Origin: Nitrospiraceae bacterium
Lineage (GTDB): Bacteria; Nitrospirota; Nitrospiria; Nitrospirales; Nitrospiraceae
Reading direction: 5' to 3'
DNA length: 10,472 nt
Assembly (NCBI GenBank): GCA_025934615.1
Contig: JAICXS010000032.1
Coordinates: 1 to 10,472, forward strand
Of the stretch, positions 7,177-10,472 are shown piece after piece. Made by a program: the position numbers and the translations under genes. The stretch's first letter is position 1. Every line of letters begins with the position of its first letter. The notes below the pieces were generated by a model. The model was not told the origin of the DNA and searched no databases. It worked only from the letters and a program-made list of their open reading frames with translations.

Positions 7177-7530
7177 ATGAGGTCGTTGAACGCTGGAATA
7201 AAGCTGGCAGGCATGGTCTGTCTTATCGTGAGTTTGAATGTTGTCTCGCCGGTGTCGGTCTTAGCTGATGCCTCGTCGGGGTCGTCGGCTGAAGAAGGGA
7301 CCGGAATTAAAGTAGCGGGTTGGGCGGCTACGGTTCCTTATTGCCTTGCGAAAAGCACCTTTGCGGCGCTCGGCGGTATTGTAGGCGGCTTCGCCTACGT
7401 ACTGTCCGGAGGTAACGCTGAGACGGCAAAGGCGGTCTGGACCACCAGTATCCTAGGCACCTATATCATTCGCCCGGAGCATTTGCGAGGCGAGGAGCGC
7501 ATTCACTTTCTCGGACGACGAGACGATTAG
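7177..7530 (+). CDS. Small exported protein with glycine-rich hydrophobic segment
   Basis: The product (117 residues) begins with a signal peptide: MRSLNAGIK, hydrophobic core to about residue 28, and a probable cleavage after V-L-A (residue 30). The mature part has a Ser/Gly/Glu-rich start, then AKSTFAALGGIVGGFAYVLSGG near 57-78, a glycine-rich hydrophobic helix that could insert in a membrane, then a conserved-looking tail (TYIIRPEHLRGEERIHFLG). I recall similar short exported proteins of unknown function in Nitrospira-like genomes, but cannot confirm this here. The ATG at 7177 is chosen because the signal peptide starts there; AAGGGG lies 9 bases upstream. An in-frame ATG at 7111 would put 22 unlikely residues ahead of the signal. 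The function is unknown. Confidence 0.75.
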   Translation: MRSLNAGIKLAGMVCLIVSLNVVSPVSVLADASSGSSAEEGTGIKVAGWAATVPYCLAKSTFAALGGIVGGFAYVLSGGNAETAKAVWTTSILGTYIIRPEHLRGEERIHFLGRRDD

Positions 7531-7682
7531 AGAACCGCTTCCTGTCATCGTTGGGTTTCATGCACATTCCATGGCATGCTTACCTATGTGTTGCTACTTG
7601 GCTGCGAGGGCCATTCTTCGTCTAGGAACTGTCGCCACAACGACGCGCCTAGCCGGTCTCCTTGATCGCCCATGGATAAATC

Positions 7683-8081
7683 TTAGCGACTAGGGGAGTC
7701 CGGTCCCTTTCCGCACGTCAGCTTAAAAGAATCGATCGCATTAGCCATGTCAAACTTGCCTAGGTCTTTGACGCGTTGATTGGGCACAAAAGCCATTTCA
7801 TTTCCTTTAAAATCCCTTCGATCATAGGCTTTCATATAGGCATTCGGGCCCATGATAATGCTTTCAATGTCATTGCCCCAATCCTTTCCTTCGAGATTAT
7901 CAAGTGTGGCAAATTGAGCCGGCCCTTGCAGGCGAAGGAAGGGATCATCTCGATCGAAGTCATCGTCTTCGTAGAGTTCAACCCAACAGTCCTTATCGAC
8001 GATTTGAGTTTCTAAAGCCGCATTACCAACCGAGGAGGACAGGCATAACGCCACTGTTACTATGGCAATGAATATCCGCAT
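7683..8081 (-). CDS. Exported betagamma-crystallin-like protein
   Basis: The product (132 residues) has a signal peptide (MRIFIAIVTVALCLSSSVGNA, cleavage near residue 21) and a domain resembling betagamma-crystallins. Two Greek-key-like halves are visible: WVELYEDDDFDRDDPFLRL (about 33-51) leading to NDIES (70-74), and YMKAYDRRDFKGNEMAFV (about 82-99) leading to NAIDS (114-118). NDIES and NAIDS sit where the family carries its N/D-N/D-x-x-S/T-S calcium-binding motif; both lack the final serine. Microbial members are often secreted calcium-binding or stress proteins. C32 and C123 could form a disulfide. The ATG at 8081 is supported by AAGGGAG 6 bases upstream. It lies downstream of two other exported-protein genes on the same strand, behind a leader of about 190 bases. 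The ligand and role are not shown by the sequence. Confidence 0.75.
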   Translation of the reverse strand: MRIFIAIVTVALCLSSSVGNAALETQIVDKDCWVELYEDDDFDRDDPFLRLQGPAQFATLDNLEGKDWGNDIESIIMGPNAYMKAYDRRDFKGNEMAFVPNQRVKDLGKFDMANAIDSFKLTCGKGPDSPSR

Positions 8082-8172
8082 GATAAACTCCCTTCGATGA
8101 ATGTCTGTCGAAGTGTAAAACGAAGCCATGCGCACTGCCTATCAGTTGGTGGCGGGGAAAGGCGTCTCTCAG

Positions 8173-8213
8173 CAAGGAAGCCAGCTATCAGCCGCCGGGG
8201 CTTTACGGCCTTG
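8173..8213 (-). promoter_or_regulatory. Candidate structured RNA in the leader of the crystallin-like gene
   Basis: On the minus strand CAAGG (8213-8209) pairs with CCTTG (8177-8173), and inside it AAGCC (8203-8199... read as 8203 to 8199 on plus as GGCTT) pairs with GGCTT (8182-8178). A five-base bulge CCGTA sits on one side only and a 16-base loop carries GGCTGATAGC. The motif CTGATAG recurs about 45 bases further downstream. The element lies 92 bases upstream of the crystallin-like start and 61 bases past the end of the OB-fold gene. It does not match a riboswitch class I can name; parts recall cyclic-di-GMP riboswitch ends but the key core is missing. It may instead be an attenuator or a chance fold. 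Confidence 0.25.
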
Positions 8214-8274
8214 TGCAAGTCGAATCTTTTCATGGAGGATCGCCATGATGGGAGAAGCCAGGCTCAGGGGCGGA

Positions 8275-8676
8275 CTAGCTCGGGAGATGCTGAATCTCCG
8301 TCGCGTCGAGGCAAACGAGGAGTGGCAGCTGGACGTTATTGCGAAACACATGCACCTGCGCCGTAACCTGGATACGGTCTCCGTCTCGGAGGGGCTGCAA
8401 CAATCGTCCCGCGCGGCGGACGGTCACTTCGATGGATCCAGAATCATCAACCAGGGTAAAGGCCGTTGCTCCACAGGTTCCCCCTAGTTGTCGAGAGCGG
8501 GCTCGTGTGAGATGCACAATTCCTTGAAGTGTGACCAATTCCAAATTAGACGATTCCACCGAAGTGAGAAGCGTGCTGATCAAAACTTGTCCCGGTGCCT
8601 CAGCCGTGACCATCATGAGCAGGGCGAAACTGAGCACGGCTGTCCGAAGACGAGTTGTTCTTTTTTGAGTTCCCAT
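8275..8676 (-). CDS. Exported OB-fold protein
   Basis: The product (133 residues) has a signal peptide (basic MGTQKRTTRLR, hydrophobic AVLSFALLMMV, cleavage probably near residues 25-30). The mature part looks like an OB-fold of the nucleic-acid-binding tRNA_anti type: LVTLQGIVHLTRA near 47-59, FTLVDDSGSIEVTVR near 73-87, then LRDGDRIQVTAQVHVFRNN near 96-114. Exported versions of this fold occur in several bacteria with no firm function, and nucleic-acid binding should not be assumed. C68 and C122 may form a disulfide. The ATG at 8676 is chosen for GGGAGG 8 bases upstream and because the signal peptide begins there; an upstream in-frame start at 8715 lies ahead of this site. It is transcribed in the same direction as the PEP-CTERM gene, 69 bases downstream of it. 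Confidence 0.7.
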   Translation of the reverse strand: MGTQKRTTRLRTAVLSFALLMMVTAEAPGQVLISTLLTSVESSNLELVTLQGIVHLTRARSRQLGGTCGATAFTLVDDSGSIEVTVRRAGRLLQPLRDGDRIQVTAQVHVFRNNVQLPLLVCLDATEIQHLPS

Positions 8677-8696
8677 GGGAACTGCCTCCCATGGAA

Positions 8697-8702
8697 AGTA
8701 TA
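8697..8702 (-). promoter_or_regulatory. Possible -10 box for the OB-fold gene
   Basis: Minus strand TATACT matches the sigma-70 -10 consensus at 5 of 6 positions, just upstream of the ribosome site of the OB-fold gene. A poor -35 (TTCATC) lies 17 bases further upstream. The leader would be very short, so the gene may instead be read from the PEP-CTERM promoter. Confidence 0.25.
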
Positions 8703-8745
8703 GCAAACTTTCCAAGCGCGATGAAAAGTAAGCGAATGAATGTCA

Positions 8746-9528
8746 TTACTGGCGTCTTCTGCGGCGCACAGAAGAGCGAATGGCAGTTAAGCCTAAGCCG
8801 CTGACCATGAGGAGCAAGCTTTGCGGTTCGGGAACAGTTGCAATGACTCCAAAAAAAGCGGTCGTCGTGCCGCCAAATCCATAGGAACAGTCCCCGCTCG
8901 CCGTACAACTACGGTCAGCGTGAATGGTAATAATCTCTTCCACATGGAGCGTGGATTCCGTGCCGGCTACACTCGCGGCGATCACACGCGTCGGAACGAG
9001 TCCAACGGAACTGCCCTGTAAAGAGCCGAGAGAGTGATGTTGCAGGTCAAGCGCTTCGACAGAAAACATGATGCTTCCCGTCTGGATCGCCGAACTATTC
9101 GGCACAACGTTGCCTGTTCCGAATCCCTGCATGGTGAAGAAATGAAAGGGAGGCGCACCTGGGAAAAGAGGGTCCTGAATGTGGACATCATACCCAATGG
9201 ACAACTGTGCAGCGATACTAGCCGGGGCATTAGGCTCCTGGATGTGGCCCGAGACTTCTGGCCCGGTAATGGTAAGAGCCGGCCCTCCTGGGATTGTCGT
9301 AGACAGCACATTGATCGCATTCAGATCGGAGATAGCACAGCATCCCGCCGGCTGTACTGATAAAGCGGTGACGGTTGCTGTAAAGCCGTCGAAGTGACCA
9401 TCGTTTCCGGCGACGGTTCCACGGGATGACACTAAATCGGCGAGCGATACAGCATGCGCCGGAACGTCCATTGGCATCGCTGAGCCGATGAGGAGCCAGA
9501 CCAGTCCTATTCTGCAGTATGTCTGCAT
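8746..9528 (-). CDS. PEP-CTERM sorting domain protein
   Basis: The product (260 residues) has a signal peptide (MQTYCRIGLVWLLIGSAMPMDVPAHA, cleavage near residue 26) and a classic PEP-CTERM tail: VPEP at 232-235, hydrophobic SLLLMVSGLGLTAI to 250, then the basic cluster RSSVRRRRRQ at the end. In known systems an exosortase recognises this tail in the inner membrane and the protein is processed and exported, often together with exopolysaccharide. The body is rich in Ser, Thr, Gly and Val and probably beta-structured, with cysteine pairs near 63-64 and 208-214; I do not recognise its domain. The ATG at 9528 is chosen because the signal peptide starts there; a TTG at 9594 would add 22 residues, and the ribosome site at 9528 is only a weak GGGG. 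No exosortase gene is in the window. Confidence 0.9.
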   Translation of the reverse strand: MQTYCRIGLVWLLIGSAMPMDVPAHAVSLADLVSSRGTVAGNDGHFDGFTATVTALSVQPAGCCAISDLNAINVLSTTIPGGPALTITGPEVSGHIQEPNAPASIAAQLSIGYDVHIQDPLFPGAPPFHFFTMQGFGTGNVVPNSSAIQTGSIMFSVEALDLQHHSLGSLQGSSVGLVPTRVIAASVAGTESTLHVEEIITIHADRSCTASGDCSYGFGGTTTAFFGVIATVPEPQSLLLMVSGLGLTAIRSSVRRRRRQ

Positions 9529-10002
9529 GAGTCGCCCCGGTTGTACGTTGATCCTTTCGATGGTCGTTCCATGACATGGTGAAGGGTGGGTCAACCAGCA
9601 TCATATCCAAGGTGTCCTTGAAGTGCAGTCAGGGATCATGCTGAATGGGCTGTTTCATTCGCTTACGTACACCAAAGTGGTGGTGCGTGTTTTAAGCGGG
9701 AGGCGGTCCCAAAGAATGCTTCGTGGATTTCAGCAGTCCATACCCTTAAAGGATCACTGCGATAGTCCGCTCATCGTATGAAAACCCGGAAGCGTCCCGT
9801 ATGACGCTGACGAATATAAATTCTGTCGCAGCCTTCGGCTCTCGTCACCTCCTATCTCCAATCATGACTCTGAGATGCGTTTAGGTTTTATGCTGACTCT
9901 TTATCAGCTTTTCGCACAGGGATTGCGTGCGGACCCGCACACGAATAGAGACGCTCTTCTCTGATTCCTGCCTTGTCAGTGGCTTATTACTCCTGAAAGT
10001 TT
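9529..10002. other. Intergenic region upstream of the PEP-CTERM gene
   Basis: About 470 bases lie between the PEP-CTERM start (-) and the sigma-54-like site (+). It must carry the PEP-CTERM promoter, which I could not place: no sigma-54 pattern is visible on the minus strand here. A small GCC-TTC-GGC hairpin lies near 9831-9839. A 68-codon open frame starting at GTG 9927 runs across the sigma-54-like site and is doubtful. Confidence 0.35.
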
Positions 10003-10018
10003 TGGCAACCGTTTTGCT
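10003..10018 (+). promoter_or_regulatory. Sigma-54-type (-24/-12) promoter candidate
   Basis: TGGCAACCGTTTTGCT matches the consensus TGGCACGNNNNTTGCW at all but two fixed positions. The GG (10004-10005) and GC (10016-10017) elements are separated by exactly 10 bases, as required. Transcription would start near 10028-10030, about 100 bases before the small gene at 10130. Such promoters need an activating enhancer-binding protein, not seen in the window. Confidence 0.5.
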
Positions 10019-10117
10019 CACTGATGGGTGTACCGGTCGGCACAACAGTACACCATTACGCCTTGGCGCTGTACTCGTCGAGCTCGCGGCTCATTCTCTA
10101 CCGAAAGAATGGAACTC

Positions 10118-10122
10118 GGAGG
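10118..10122 (+). promoter_or_regulatory. Ribosome binding site that sets the start at 10130
   Basis: GGAGG is followed by 7 bases and GTG at 10130. The in-frame ATG at 10109 lies upstream of this site and has only a weak purine stretch, so the GTG is preferred. Confidence 0.5.
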
Positions 10123-10129
10123 TGCAGAG

Positions 10130-10324
10130 GTGAGAGAAAAGATTGTGTACCATGACGGACGAGATTGGACGATTGCGAAGGACGAAGGCGACTATTGGTG
10201 CCTACCGCTCGATACTGATGAATGGCAGAAAGGACTGCCTCCGGGAATGACGGTTGACGACCTCAACATGCTCTTTGCGGTAGAGCTGGAACCATATCGT
10301 ACACACCGGACATTTTCGCGTTGA
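10130..10324 (+). CDS. Small hypothetical protein, 64 residues
   Basis: The product is a short, charged, probably cytoplasmic protein: VREKIVYHDGRDWTIAKDEG, then YWCLPLDTDEWQKGLPPGMTV and DDLNMLFAVELEPY. It has no signal peptide, membrane segment or motif that I recognise. Aromatic residues and acidic turns spaced through the chain suggest a small beta-rich fold. The GTG start is supported by GGAGG 7 bases upstream; an ATG at 10109 would add seven residues. A sigma-54-like promoter lies about 110 bases upstream and a terminator-like hairpin about 80 bases downstream, so it looks like a single-gene unit. Alternatively it is the second of two small genes, since a doubtful frame from 9927 ends in a GTGA overlap with this start. 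Confidence 0.6.
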   Translation: MREKIVYHDGRDWTIAKDEGDYWCLPLDTDEWQKGLPPGMTVDDLNMLFAVELEPYRTHRTFSR

Positions 10325-10401
10325 ATTCCTCGTCCTGGTGAATCCCACATCCAAGGGTACACCATGATGGCGGAGGGGGTCTTGCCGTGCCGGAAGGCGA
10401 T

Positions 10402-10428
10402 GCGTCTCTCATCCTCCTGTAGAGACGC
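10402..10428 (+). terminator. Terminator-like hairpin
   Basis: GCGTCTCT (10402-10409) and AGAGACGC (10421-10428) form a perfect 8-bp stem with an 11-base loop. It lies about 78 bases after the small gene. The tail is pyrimidine-rich (CCCTTCCCC) rather than a T-run, so termination strength is uncertain. Confidence 0.45.
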
Positions 10429-10472
10429 CCCTTCCCCTCCTTTACGCGACGTTTCTGTTCGACCGTTGTACC

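Noticed and set aside
8120..8220. Resemblance to TPP or cyclic-di-GMP riboswitches (CTGAGA; TAAAGCC...GATAGC)
   Set aside because: Only short fragments match; the conserved cores and helix order of both classes are missing.
8128..8487. Plus-strand frame of 119 codons
   Set aside because: It runs antisense to the OB-fold gene and its leader, lacks a recognisable domain, and the minus-strand genes have signal peptides and good ribosome sites.
8600..8908. Minus-strand frame of 102 codons
   Set aside because: It overlaps the end of the PEP-CTERM gene and the start of the OB-fold gene, both better supported, and has an unlikely composition.
9912..9926. Second sigma-54-like pattern (TCGCAC, five bases, TTGC)
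   Set aside because: The first base of the nearly invariant -24 GG is replaced by C, and the site lies far from the small gene.
9927..10133. Open frame of 68 codons with a hydrophobic stretch and possible lipobox (TDGC)
   Set aside because: A sigma-54-like promoter lies inside it, the hydrophobic core is interrupted by a lysine, and the lipobox is poor. The GTGA overlap with the next gene and an AGGG before its start keep it barely possible.
1..10472. CRISPR array, insertion sequence or replication origin
   Set aside because: No regularly spaced repeats, transposase or terminal inverted repeats, or clusters of DnaA-type boxes were seen by eye.

Overview
The window looks like a chromosomal segment of a Gram-negative environmental bacterium, moderately GC-rich. 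A protein with a PEP-CTERM sorting tail, a FemAB-type transferase next to a glycosyltransferase, a receiver-HDOD regulator and several small exported proteins together resemble Nitrospirota (Nitrospira-like) genomes. That placement is inference from gene content, not from a marker gene.

Layout. (1) 1-1262 (+): the end of a probable family-4 glycosyltransferase overlaps a FemAB-like aminoacyltransferase, the tail of an envelope or polysaccharide gene cluster; a possible decayed gene follows. (2) 1508-2423 (-): an AlbA_2/Schlafen-type gene broken by a frameshift, then a weak ORF remnant and a tRNA with anticodon CAT (elongator Met) on the minus strand. (3) 3093-6726: a stand-alone LuxR-type DNA-binding protein (-) diverges from a two-gene unit (+) made of a receiver-HDOD regulator and, overlapping it by 4 bases, a large lipoprotein with a CsgG/FlgO-like domain, a TPR and a TonB-like C-terminal segment. 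(4) 7177-7530 (+): a small exported glycine-rich protein. (5) 7683-9528 (-): three exported proteins in a row, a betagamma-crystallin-like protein, an OB-fold protein and a PEP-CTERM protein. (6) 10003-10428 (+): a sigma-54-like promoter, a 64-residue orphan protein and a terminator-like hairpin.

How the parts may work together. The receiver-HDOD protein and the lipoprotein are probably translationally coupled, which suggests a signalling protein tied to an envelope component. The PEP-CTERM protein needs an exosortase encoded elsewhere. The cluster of small exported proteins and the sigma-54-like site fit the envelope and extracellular-matrix biology that often goes with exosortase systems. 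There is no CRISPR array, insertion sequence, rRNA or origin that I can support. The most unusual items are the architecture of the lipoprotein and its coupling to the HDOD regulator, and the orphan small gene behind a sigma-54-like promoter.
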